A DNA stretch of 45,138 nt. Source: Candidatus Hydrogenedentota bacterium. GTDB lineage: Bacteria; UBA8481; J006. The translations under genes and the position numbers were made by a program. This document shows positions 1 through 7,418 of the stretch, piece after piece. Every line of letters begins with the position of its first letter. Position 1 is the stretch's first letter. Under the pieces are notes generated by a model, which was not told the origin of the DNA, ran no database searches, and was given only the letters and a program-made list of their open reading frames with translations. The stretch covers positions 67,133-112,270 of the forward strand of contig RFFU01000040.1 in the NCBI GenBank assembly GCA_003697085.1, written 5' to 3'.

Positions 1-65
1 GCTCAGCTGGATAGAGCGTCTGACTACGAATCAGAAGGACGGAGGTTCGAATCCTCCAGGGCGCG
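1..65 (+). tRNA. tRNA-Arg(ACG), 5' end cut by window edge
   Basis: The anticodon stem-loop (TCTGA, loop CTACGAA, TCAGA) gives anticodon ACG. The T arm GGAGG-TTCGAAT-CCTCC follows at 41-57 and the 3' acceptor strand AGGGCGC at 58-64, with discriminator G65 and no encoded CCA. About eight 5' bases lie before the window. The last 18 bases recur downstream in a duplicated block. Confidence 0.95.
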
Positions 66-115
66 AAAGGAAGAGGGAAAGAATAGAGGGAGGATTCGAA
101 GCCGGGCGAGCGTGC
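48..115 (+). repeat. Direct repeat copy 1: tRNA-Arg 3' end plus downstream spacer
   Basis: Starting inside the T loop of tRNA-Arg, about 65-68 bases recur at 206-273 (offset 158) with only a few substitutions. The shared block contains the tRNA 3' end CGAATCCTCCAGGGCGCG and the adjoining purine-rich spacer through GATTCGAAGCCGGGCG. The 90 bases between copies are GC-rich and hold no convincing gene. Confidence 0.85.
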
Positions 116-205
116 AGCCCGACGGCTGCCGAGCGCCAAGGAGGGCGCGAGAGCGAGACCGGCGGGGCCGGAACGGAGGACGCAGGAAGCGACCGGAGTG
201 AAGGC

Positions 206-273
206 CGAATCCTCCAGGGCGCGAAAGGAAAAGGGAAAGAATAGAGGGAGGATTCGAAGCCGGGCGGGCGTGC
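206..273 (+). repeat. Direct repeat copy 2: tRNA-Arg 3' end plus downstream spacer
   Basis: Near-identical second copy of the block at 48-115. It carries the last 18 bases of the tRNA without the rest of the molecule, so it is not a functional tRNA. Such a partial copy can arise by tandem duplication, or be an attachment-site remnant of an element that used the tRNA 3' end. Confidence 0.85.
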
Positions 274-332
274 GGCCGCGTGGCTGGGGGAAGCGAAACG
301 GCACGTTGAAGGGAGAAGAAGGAAGGGACGAA

Positions 333-977
333 ATGAGTGACGAAGAGAAAGAAATAACGAACCGGATGCCGGTTGCCGCTGAGGAGAGGCTTCAGGCGGC
401 GGATGAGGGGGAGTGTCCGTTTTGTTTTGATCGCCGTGTGTCTCAGGTTACGGACTGTTTCGACGCCAATCATCAAAAGATCTGTGAGTTGTGGTACTGT
501 CAAGTATGCGGAGGATTTTTTCCGCGGAGTGTGGCGATTACGCCGGCCGAGAAGGCGCGGCGACTCCAGGCGGAACAGAAGGAACGAGAGGAGAAGAAGG
601 AAGCGGAGGAAGATCGCCGACGGGCTCCGCGCTTTCCGGTTCAGTTTGTCGTCCAGGTCGATTTTGGAGACGACATCGAAAAGGGGGCGGGGCATGGATT
701 CGGCGCTCGGCGCGGAGGGATGTCCGAGCCGATCGTGGCCATGGTGATGAACGCCGGAATGGGAGGACTCTGTTTCCGATATCCGAAACACATCGAGGAG
801 GGGAAGGAAGCGCTGATGAAGATTTCCCTCCCCAGCGCTCAAAGGTCCTTTTCGGCGAAAGGGCGTGTCGTTCGTTCCACGCTTCTTCCGGACGGTTCCT
901 ACGGGTTGGGGGTTCAGTTTGTGGATGTCGAGCCGGAATATCGCGTTGCTCTGAAAAGGTACGTGTCCCTGGATTGA
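333..977 (+). CDS. PilZ-domain protein with N-terminal cysteine-rich segment
   Basis: This 214-aa protein is a probable cyclic-di-GMP effector. The N-terminal 60 residues contain a zinc-ribbon-like set of cysteines (CPFC near residue 27 and CQVC about 30 residues later, with two single Cys between). A charged coiled stretch (about 75-95) follows. The C-terminal PilZ domain begins with the basic RRRAPRF motif that normally binds c-di-GMP, and carries NAGMGGLCF at the place of the family (D/N)xSxxG motif. The family Ser is replaced by Met, so binding is not certain. The ATG at 333 was chosen because a purine-rich ribosome-binding stretch precedes it and upstream codons fall in the duplicated spacer. 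It is followed 41 bp later by a HEAT-repeat membrane protein, possibly co-transcribed. The output target is unknown. Confidence 0.8.
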   Translation: MSDEEKEITNRMPVAAEERLQAADEGECPFCFDRRVSQVTDCFDANHQKICELWYCQVCGGFFPRSVAITPAEKARRLQAEQKEREEKKEAEEDRRRAPRFPVQFVVQVDFGDDIEKGAGHGFGARRGGMSEPIVAMVMNAGMGGLCFRYPKHIEEGKEALMKISLPSAQRSFSAKGRVVRSTLLPDGSYGLGVQFVDVEPEYRVALKRYVSLD

Positions 978-1018
978 TGACTTTCGCCGGGGATCGCTGA
1001 AGGAAACGGGAGAGGCGT

Positions 1019-1882
1019 ATGGAACCGGGAAAAGGATTACCGAAGGCGAAGCAGCTTGACAAGGGAACCAAGACCTTCGTCACGGTTTTTTGGTTGATGG
1101 CGGGCGCGGCGCTGTTGATCCTTCTCTTCGTGGCGGTTATGTACCAGATGGAGTTGACGGCGGCGGAGCCGGAGGAGTTGAGGACGGAATCGGCGATGAA
1201 GGAGATCAAGGAAGAGGCCGAGCGCCCCGACGATCGATTGCGTCGCGATCCCTTCCCGATTGGAATGAAGAAACTTCAGTCCAAGGCGATCGCCGAGAAG
1301 ATCAAGGGAATGAATATCATTATGGCCGCGGATCAGAAACGGGCGGCGCCGATTATCCGAAAAATGCTTTTCGATCGGAACGCGGAGATACGCATCGAAG
1401 CGGTTCGTCTCTTGGGAAATTACCAGGTCAAGAATGCCGGAAACTATATTGCACGTTTGCTTGTGGATCGCGAACCACGGGTGCGGTCAATAGCGGCCGC
1501 GACCTTGCCGAAGTTCCGCGGCGAGCCCGGGGTGATGAATCTCGTCGGTTCCGCCTTGCGCGACCGCGATCCGGCCGTGGTGAAGAACGCTTTGAGTTGC
1601 TGGGCGGTGATTCTTCCGACGGAACGAAGTGAAGGGGTGCGTGTGCTACGCTTCCCGCTGGCCTCGACCGATCCTGAGATCGCCACGGCGGCCGTCAGCG
1701 CCTCTTCTCCCGTTTTGAAGAAAGACGAGGTGGAACGTCTCAAGAACCTTTTCGATAAAATTGCGGCGCGGTGGAAGGATCGAGCGGTTGCCTTTATGGT
1801 CTATGATCTCTATTTTCGAAATGGAATGATCAGTGTTGAAGAGTATCGAAAACTCACTCGCAATAGAAACAAGAGTCCGTAA
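1019..1882 (+). CDS. Membrane-anchored HEAT-repeat protein
   Basis: A 287-aa protein with one N-terminal transmembrane helix (about residues 22-43, WLMAGAALLILLFVAVMY). An extracytoplasmic or cytoplasmic domain of degenerate HEAT-type helical repeats follows (about 95-260). Two are clear: IRIEAVRLLGNYQVKNAGNY and VRSIAAATLPKFRGEPG, with alternating charged and small residues in paired helices. Such solenoids usually act as protein-binding scaffolds. The start has an AGGAAACGGGAGAGG-type leader. It lies 41 bp after the PilZ gene in the same orientation, so the two may form an operon, but nothing in the sequence identifies the partner. It ends next to a dispersed hairpin repeat and a convergent operon. 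Confidence 0.7.
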   Translation: MEPGKGLPKAKQLDKGTKTFVTVFWLMAGAALLILLFVAVMYQMELTAAEPEELRTESAMKEIKEEAERPDDRLRRDPFPIGMKKLQSKAIAEKIKGMNIIMAADQKRAAPIIRKMLFDRNAEIRIEAVRLLGNYQVKNAGNYIARLLVDREPRVRSIAAATLPKFRGEPGVMNLVGSALRDRDPAVVKNALSCWAVILPTERSEGVRVLRFPLASTDPEIATAAVSASSPVLKKDEVERLKNLFDKIAARWKDRAVAFMVYDLYFRNGMISVEEYRKLTRNRNKSP

Positions 1883-1952
1883 AGAGGGGGAACGTAAAAA
1901 CTGGAAATCGCGCTCGACGGCGGGAAAGAAGTGCAGCAATGGTTTTCGAACC

Positions 1953-2006
1953 TGGGAGCGCAGGCATCCTGCCTGCAGAAAGGAAACGCAGGTTCTCCAA
2001 CCTGCG
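1953..2006. repeat. Dispersed REP-like double hairpin
   Basis: Two adjacent perfect hairpins: GCAGGCA-tcc-TGCCTGC at 1960-1976 and CGCAGGTT-ctcc-AACCTGCG at 1987-2006, preceded by GGGAGC. Relatives occur near 19707-19810, 29624-29672 and 37499-37655. It sits in a 214-bp gap between convergent genes, where it could act as a bidirectional transcription end signal, although there is no T run. The rest of the gap shows no gene. Confidence 0.8.
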
Positions 2007-2096
2007 GGGCGGATTCGCGTTTCGCAGACGGGAGAATCCGCAATCCATGCTTGATTGGATGGCTCGCCGGTGTCGTGCCCTCTTGCTTTTCGGCGG

Positions 2097-3632
2097 CTAT
2101 TCAAGCAGCGCGACTCGGGGAAGAGAGGGACGCAAGGGTGATTGGGAATTCTCGGCGTCAGGCCCCTTGATCAACCCCTCGTCGTACCAGACCTTGAAGT
2201 TGGTGCCGTTGACATCGAGCCCATGGGCGTAGAGGGCGCCTTTGACAAAGCCGTTCCCGTCGGCATCGTAACCGCCGCTGCTTCCGGGATCGCTTGAAGA
2301 TTCGTTGCTCATAGTTCCATTCCATTCGGCGATTCCCTTCGTGTAAAGGAGACCGTAAACGTTTAGGGCTTTACCGTTATCGGTGAACGTGACATCGTTT
2401 TCCGACAAGGCGGAACCGGAATGGATAGCCAGACCCGGATTGTCCTTGCCATCAACGGCGAGGTCTTCGCGGACGGCACGAATTTCGGAGTTGTTGGTCA
2501 GATTCGTGAATTTGCCGGATACCACGAAGGAACCATACCAATACTTCTGGGTGGCGGGTCCGCCACCTCCCTGAGGGCCTTCGAGGTCCAGATCGCCGAC
2601 GACATTGATGTCCAGTCCGTTTCCGATGTTGACACCCCCGACATCGGTCCCGGTGATGTTCATATTATTGGGGTGAGTTGTAATTTTCCAGTCAGGATTC
2701 CCGGCCGGAAAATATTCGACATCGACATTGGGATGGGTGATATCGTCCGCGGTGCCGTAAAGCCCATCCGGGCCATTATCGAGGACGAGCGGCGCACGGC
2801 CGGTATAGTAGGCCGTGACGGCCGGGTCGTTCTTGTCGAGCGTGACGTCGGCGACGAATTGGCCCGGATCGACGATGGGAGGTTCGATATAATTCGTCGG
2901 AACCTCCGTGGCGCCGTCCACGCCGCCGTTGTCAAAACATTGAGCCTCGAAAGTTCCCGAATCAATGTCGGGGTATTGCGCCGGGGGAGGGGATACGTCG
3001 GCGCAGGCATTGAGATGAGCGGATCCGATCGTCCACATTCCGTTTCCGTCGAAATGCGACGAGAGGGTCGTATCTCCGAGAAAGAGGGCGTAATCGCCGA
3101 AGTTTCCGTCCTTGTAGGGACCGGCCGTCGTCTCGCTCTCCCAGGTCATCTTCATCACGGCGATCGCGTACCGGCTGATGGCGTAGGTGGAATCGGTGTT
3201 TCCGAGCCAGCGCGGCATGAATTGCGCCGTCCACATTCCCTTCACGAGAACGCCGACGGTTCCGGAGGAGTTGTCGGGTGCGACGGCGATCTGGATGTCG
3301 TTGACTGTATCGGGTTGGTACCAATTGCCGGCGACCTGCTGAATATATCGTTCGACGACGGTGCGGGATTTCGGAACGTCCGGCAGGGCTAAGGCTCCGG
3401 CTACAGCCGCTGCATCGGCGACATCCTGGGCCAGTTGTTCGAGACGGTATTTCCGGGCGATATCGACGCCGAGCAGGGCGGCCAGCAGAAGCATCACGAG
3501 TACGAAGGCGGCAAGGACAAGATAGGAACCTTCTTGACGGCGCCGGTGAATCGTTCGAGTGCGGTGTCTGTGGAACGGTTCCCTTTCCGAATCCGACTCT
3601 TCTCCGTGATTCCTTTTCGACCAAACGACCAT
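2097..3632 (-). CDS. TadG-like pilus-assembly protein
   Basis: A 511-aa protein. Near residue 40 comes the hallmark of the Flp/Tad TadE/G-like family: a Gly followed by a hydrophobic segment (GSYLVLAAFVLVMLLLAALL) and then GVDIARKYRLEQLAQDVADA, with many Ala. The N-terminus before it is basic. The rest is a Gly/Asn/Asp-rich, beta-structured extracellular region with short repeats such as GPDGLYGTADD and YDADGNGF, and a stretch resembling stacked polymer-forming segments (GNGLDINVVGDLDLEG). The ATG at 3632 has AAAGGTGAGG about 8 bases upstream. A GTG three codons earlier (3641) is possible but has no well-spaced site. It is the third gene of a minus-strand Tad-like set and is separated from the second by 200 bp. 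No Tad secretion ATPase or prepilin peptidase is in the window. Confidence 0.75.
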   Translation of the reverse strand: MVVWSKRNHGEESDSEREPFHRHRTRTIHRRRQEGSYLVLAAFVLVMLLLAALLGVDIARKYRLEQLAQDVADAAAVAGALALPDVPKSRTVVERYIQQVAGNWYQPDTVNDIQIAVAPDNSSGTVGVLVKGMWTAQFMPRWLGNTDSTYAISRYAIAVMKMTWESETTAGPYKDGNFGDYALFLGDTTLSSHFDGNGMWTIGSAHLNACADVSPPPAQYPDIDSGTFEAQCFDNGGVDGATEVPTNYIEPPIVDPGQFVADVTLDKNDPAVTAYYTGRAPLVLDNGPDGLYGTADDITHPNVDVEYFPAGNPDWKITTHPNNMNITGTDVGGVNIGNGLDINVVGDLDLEGPQGGGGPATQKYWYGSFVVSGKFTNLTNNSEIRAVREDLAVDGKDNPGLAIHSGSALSENDVTFTDNGKALNVYGLLYTKGIAEWNGTMSNESSSDPGSSGGYDADGNGFVKGALYAHGLDVNGTNFKVWYDEGLIKGPDAENSQSPLRPSLPRVALLE

Positions 3633-3832
3633 CGTCCTCACCTCACCTTTCTTTTACCGCGGTTCGACCGCCCGTGTAACAGACAAGACCAGCGTCCTCA
3701 TTTTTAATTGTACGGATGCGACATTTCGAATGCCAAGAGGAAAAAAGTCATAAAGAGAGTGAAAAAAGATGCGCATTGGAGGAAGTGGTCGGGTCCCGGC
3801 CGAGCGGTCTTCGGCGCGGGAGAAACGAGGGA

Positions 3833-4651
3833 TCAAAGCGTAATTTTCTGACCTCCGATGACGGGGTGTTTGAGGAGATTGTCGTTGGGGTCGTTCCGGT
3901 CGATCCAGCCGTCGTTGTCGTAATCGTAGAGCGCAAATCCCTGCTCCACGGCGTCGGCGTAGGTATCGCCGTCGATGTTGGCACTCGCCTTGTCCGAAAC
4001 CCCGCTGTCCATATGATCGATCGGCATCCATTGAGTGTCCGGCCAATCCGCCATTCCGATGAAAAGTTCCGGTTCGTAGAGATCGACTAGGCCGTCGCGA
4101 TCGTCGTCGTTCTCGGCGATGATGGCCTGGCTGGCGACCAAAGGCACGTCGATCTTAAAGACGGGTTCGGCGCCGAAGAAGGGGGAGACGAACCCGGCGG
4201 TATAATCGACCCCAAGTCGGATATTGTTTCCCTGGGCGCGGTAAACGTAGGCGGCGCGATCAGGCCTCCCCGGCGAAAGACCTCCGTCATGCGTGATGGC
4301 CTGGGGGGCGATCTGAACCTCACCGGTGGGTGTCATTGTCCAGACCGTGATTGCGAAATTCGTGACATAGTGATCGAAGAAGCTGGAGTGGATCACCTGG
4401 GTATCGGCGTCCGAGATCGCCGCGGCGATGTCCTCGTCCGTTCCGCCCATCGAGGCGACCCAGGCGCCCTGTTTCAGTGCGTTGTTGACGGTATTGACGT
4501 TGTGGTAAACCACGGCGATCTCGAACAGCGCGATCGAGACGAAGAAGAAGAGGATGATGGCGAAATAGAGTTCGATCAGCGCCTGGCCGGATTCCGAGAG
4601 GGACCGAGTTTCAATGCCTCGCCGGGGTAAAGAGCGTCTAGTACGGAACAT
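3833..4651 (-). CDS. TadE-like pseudopilin with calcium-binding-type repeats
   Basis: A 272-aa protein. After a short basic leader (about 20 residues) it has GQALIELYFAIILFFFVSIA, the TadE pattern of Gly, then hydrophobic helix with Glu at position 5. The helix continues as FEIAVVYHNVNTVNNALKQGAW. The middle is a beta-rich extracellular domain. The C-terminal third carries Asp-rich loops (ENDDDRDGLVDLYEPE, ANIDGDTYADAVE, YDYDNDGWIDRNDPNDN) of the EF-hand or thrombospondin type 3 kind, which would bind calcium. The ATG at 4651 overlaps the end of the upstream tadE-like gene by 14 bp (stop at 4638-4640), implying translational coupling. An in-frame ATG at 4669 is an alternative. A processing site GQ|ALIEL by prepilin peptidase is an inference. 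Confidence 0.8.
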   Translation of the reverse strand: MFRTRRSLPRRGIETRSLSESGQALIELYFAIILFFFVSIALFEIAVVYHNVNTVNNALKQGAWVASMGGTDEDIAAAISDADTQVIHSSFFDHYVTNFAITVWTMTPTGEVQIAPQAITHDGGLSPGRPDRAAYVYRAQGNNIRLGVDYTAGFVSPFFGAEPVFKIDVPLVASQAIIAENDDDRDGLVDLYEPELFIGMADWPDTQWMPIDHMDSGVSDKASANIDGDTYADAVEQGFALYDYDNDGWIDRNDPNDNLLKHPVIGGQKITL

Positions 4652-5504
4652 AGCGATCCGACCATCCATCGTTGTCGGCGTCATACGAGAGATCGACCGT
4701 GATGTAGAGATTCGTGTTTTCGACCCCGGAAAGGTCCCGCGGAATGGCCCGCGGCAGGTAGGGCCAATTCTCCACGAAGGTGCTGCCGTCGGAAAGCGGC
4801 CAGAGAATCCGCGTCGCGAACCGCCCGTTCGCCAGCGAGGGATTCGGGACTTCCCCGCTTCCGGTGTTGATGACGTAAGCCGCTCCGTTCCAGCGTATGG
4901 TTCCCTTGTCCAGACTGTCGATGATTCCGTCGTTATCGACGTCGGAGTCTGAGGAATCAACGATTCCGTCGTTGTCGTGATCGTTCGGGAAGGCCTCTAC
5001 GGCATCGTTGAGACCGTCTTGGTCTTCGTCGTTATGGGTAATAACGCGGAGTTTCGAGGAGACGGGAAAGGTCAGTTCAAGGTTTCCCAGCGGTCCGAGT
5101 GACATTCCGGTGGTATAACCGAGATTGATCTGAACCGGAAATCCCTCGACGCGGTAGAGCAGATCGTTGGGAACGACGAAACTGGTCGGATCGAAATTCG
5201 GCTTCGAGATGAGAATGAAGGACGAGAACATTTTTGTGGCGAATTGATCGTAGATGACGTCGGCGATCTGGGAGTTCGAGGCGCCGACCGCGGCTTTCCG
5301 AGCCGCCTCCCACGCGGCTCGCTGCGCCGTGTCGAGATTGTACCCGATCAGAATGAGGTTGACGCAGGCCAGGACGATGAAGACGAAGACGGTGATCGTC
5401 AGGCCGAATTCGACCATATATTGACCGATTGTACCGCGAAGCCGTCTACAGCCGCGGCGATTTCCCCAGCAGGAACGAAGAGATGAAATCTCCGATGGCA
5501 TCAT
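4638..5504 (-). CDS. TadE-like pseudopilin with thrombospondin-3-like repeats
   Basis: A 288-aa protein and first gene of the Tad-like set. A 25-residue basic leader is followed by GQYMVEFGLTITVFVFIVLA, the TadE-type helix with Glu at position 5. Further on comes AQRAAWEAARKAAVGA, typical for the family. The C-terminal half contains a tandem array of aspartate-rich loops (HNDEDQDGLNDAVEAF, NDHDNDGIVDSSDSDVDNDG) like thrombospondin type 3 repeats, ending in YDADNDGWSDRYVPY. The ATG pair at 5504/5501 was chosen since the family leader is short. No Shine-Dalgarno precedes it, but a TAAAAT -10-like hexamer at 5510-5515 would start transcription at the ATG. Gene 2 begins inside its last codons. 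The combination suggests calcium-stabilised minor pilins or adhesive tips. Confidence 0.8.
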   Translation of the reverse strand: MMPSEISSLRSCWGNRRGCRRLRGTIGQYMVEFGLTITVFVFIVLACVNLILIGYNLDTAQRAAWEAARKAAVGASNSQIADVIYDQFATKMFSSFILISKPNFDPTSFVVPNDLLYRVEGFPVQINLGYTTGMSLGPLGNLELTFPVSSKLRVITHNDEDQDGLNDAVEAFPNDHDNDGIVDSSDSDVDNDGIIDSLDKGTIRWNGAAYVINTGSGEVPNPSLANGRFATRILWPLSDGSTFVENWPYLPRAIPRDLSGVENTNLYITVDLSYDADNDGWSDRYVPY

Positions 5505-5539
5505 TTCTAATTTTAGGTCTCGGCGGATCAAGAAAGCAA

Positions 5540-5690
5540 TAGGAAAAAAGTCACACAAGAGGGAAAAGGAAAAAGGCAAAAGGAAAAGGGCAAAAGGAAA
5601 AAGGGAGAAGGGAGGAGGGAGGAGGGAGAAGGGAAAAGAGAGAAGAGAGAAGAGAGAAGAGAGAAAAGGAAAGGAGGAAGGAGGGGGCGG
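5540..5690. repeat. Polypurine low-complexity tract (GGCAAAAG-type satellite)
   Basis: About 150 bases almost purely of purines on the plus strand, made of degenerate AAAAGGCAAAAGG-like units that pass into GGGAGGAGGGAG and GAGAAGA repeats. A similar tract in the opposite orientation lies at 32332-32420. No gene is supported here; open frames through it are simple-sequence artefacts. Confidence 0.8.
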
Positions 5691-5724
5691 AGTGAGCCGA
5701 TGAAATAGCGCGGATCGGGAGCGG

Positions 5725-5753
5725 CGCGTTCCCGTGCGGAGCACGGGAACGCG
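5725..5753. repeat. Perfect 13-bp hairpin between divergent genes
   Basis: The arms CGCGTTCCCGTGC and GCACGGGAACGCG are perfect inverted copies with a GGA loop. The flank GGGAACGCGGG resembles the start of the dispersed hairpin repeats elsewhere in the window, so it may belong to the same REP-like family. There is no T run. It lies between the tadE operon and the HD-GYP gene. Confidence 0.75.
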
Positions 5754-5825
5754 GGAAGACCACCATAAACGGCGTCCCAATTGTGGACCAACAAGACATT
5801 TCAGCTTTGCGTTGACAGCGACGAA

Positions 5826-7403
5826 ATGCGCTCTGGACCGAAGGAAGGAAACCTGCGAAAATTCCGCGTTATGGAGAGAGAAAAAGAACGGATCGAAGAC
5901 GAACTGGAACGGTATCGGGGTCGGGAACAGCGCTTGGTCGAGATGATGGGGCTTTTGTCCCACAAGATTTCGCTTAATGACCTCCTCGATCGTCTGGTAC
6001 GGACGTTGCGGGAGGCGACGGTTTCGGATGCGGGAAGCATCTATCTGGTGGAGGAATACGAGACGTTGCGCTTCGCCGTCGCACAGACGGACTCGTGCGA
6101 GATTCCGTTCACGAGTTTCACGATTCCGATCTCGGATTCAACGATCGCGGGCTATGTGGCGAAGACGGGCGAGACTCTCCGCTTCGCCGACGTTTACGCG
6201 ATCGACGCCTCTTATCCGTTCCACTTCAACGCGGACTTCGACAAGAAATTCGGGTATCGAACGCGCTCGATGATCGCGGCGCCGTTGAAGAATCAGAAGA
6301 ACGAGATCATCGGTGTTGTTCAATTGATCAATCGAAAGACGGCATGGGAGGAGCGCGTACGATCGCCAGAGGATGCGGACCGCTGCGTGCTGCCGTACAC
6401 GAACTACGACGAGGATTTTCTCAACATCCTCGCGGCGGCGGCCGCGATCGCGATTGAACGCGCCTCGTTATACGAGGGAATTGAGCGATTATTACGGGGG
6501 ATCGTCGAATCCTCGGCGGCCTCGATCGAATCCCGCGACAAAACCACCGCGGGCCATTCCCAGAGGATCGCCGCCTATATGGTTGTGTTGGCGAAGCGGA
6601 TCGATAAATGTCAGGAGGGATTTTGGAAGGACGTTCATTTTGACCGGGATCAGATCCGGGAGGTCTTCTACGCTGCGATGCTTCACGATATCGGTAAGAT
6701 CGGGGTGCGCGAGCACGTTCTGACGAAGGCGAACAAACTTTCGGACGACCGCCTCGAGACGATCCGCCTCCGTATCGAACTTCAGAAGATGCGCGAGCCG
6801 GAGCGAGCGGAGGAGTGGGACGAGATATTCCGCTTTATCAGCGAGGTGAACATTCCCGGTTTCCTTGAAGACGAGCGATACGAGCGGTTGAAGGAGATCG
6901 CGGGAATTCCCATTGTCGTCGCGGGGCAAACGAGACCTCTTCTGGATGACTTCGAGTTCGAGAATCTCTCTGTTCGGAAGGGGAATCTGACCGAGGCGGA
7001 GAGGAAGGAGATCGAGAGTCACGTCGCGCATTCTTTGGAGATACTGAAACGAATTCCGTGGACCGATGATTTGAAGAATGTACCGATCATCGCCGGAACG
7101 CACCATGAGAAACTCAACGGCAAGGGGTATCCGTCCGGTTTGCGCAAGGAGGAAATTCCTCTTGAAGGGAGGATGCTGGCGGTCGTGGATATCTTCGAGG
7201 CTCTGACCGCGATGGATCGGCCGTACAAGCGCGCGATGCCGGTCGAAAAGGCTCTGGAGATACTCAGGACCGAGGCGAAATTCGGGGGGCTTCAATCGGA
7301 GATCGTTGAGTTTTTCATCGAGAAGAAGGTCTATGAGGTGATTTCCGACGAGTTGCGGAAGAATTTCACGCTGACTTCGGAAGAGATCCTCGCTTTGGAA
7401 TAG
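5826..7403 (+). CDS. GAF-HD-GYP protein (probable c-di-GMP phosphodiesterase)
   Basis: A 525-aa cytoplasmic signalling protein. Residues 15-50 form a charged coiled coil, about 45-215 a GAF sensor domain, and about 225-500 an HD-GYP domain that hydrolyses cyclic-di-GMP. Visible catalytic elements are H287-D288 in MLHDIGKIG, HHE at 426-428 and the GYP at 434-436 in LNGKGYP, then DIFEALTAMDRPYK. A segment of about 75-80 residues is inserted between the HDIGK helix region (TKANKLSDDRLETIR) and NLTEAERKEIESHV, which is longer than usual. The start is uncertain: ATG 5826, ATG 5871 (at MEREKERI) and TTG 5781 are all in frame and none has a good ribosome-binding site. A TTGACA lies at 5812. The asparagine synthase gene follows after 15 bp. 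Confidence 0.85.
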   Translation: MRSGPKEGNLRKFRVMEREKERIEDELERYRGREQRLVEMMGLLSHKISLNDLLDRLVRTLREATVSDAGSIYLVEEYETLRFAVAQTDSCEIPFTSFTIPISDSTIAGYVAKTGETLRFADVYAIDASYPFHFNADFDKKFGYRTRSMIAAPLKNQKNEIIGVVQLINRKTAWEERVRSPEDADRCVLPYTNYDEDFLNILAAAAAIAIERASLYEGIERLLRGIVESSAASIESRDKTTAGHSQRIAAYMVVLAKRIDKCQEGFWKDVHFDRDQIREVFYAAMLHDIGKIGVREHVLTKANKLSDDRLETIRLRIELQKMREPERAEEWDEIFRFISEVNIPGFLEDERYERLKEIAGIPIVVAGQTRPLLDDFEFENLSVRKGNLTEAERKEIESHVAHSLEILKRIPWTDDLKNVPIIAGTHHEKLNGKGYPSGLRKEEIPLEGRMLAVVDIFEALTAMDRPYKRAMPVEKALEILRTEAKFGGLQSEIVEFFIEKKVYEVISDELRKNFTLTSEEILALE

Positions 7404-7418
7404 CGGGTTCGCGGTACC

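Noticed and set aside
5781-5825. Upstream TTG start for the HD-GYP gene
   Set aside because: TTG without a ribosome-binding site; the added residues lie in a hairpin-flanking spacer and are not family-like. Start remains uncertain.
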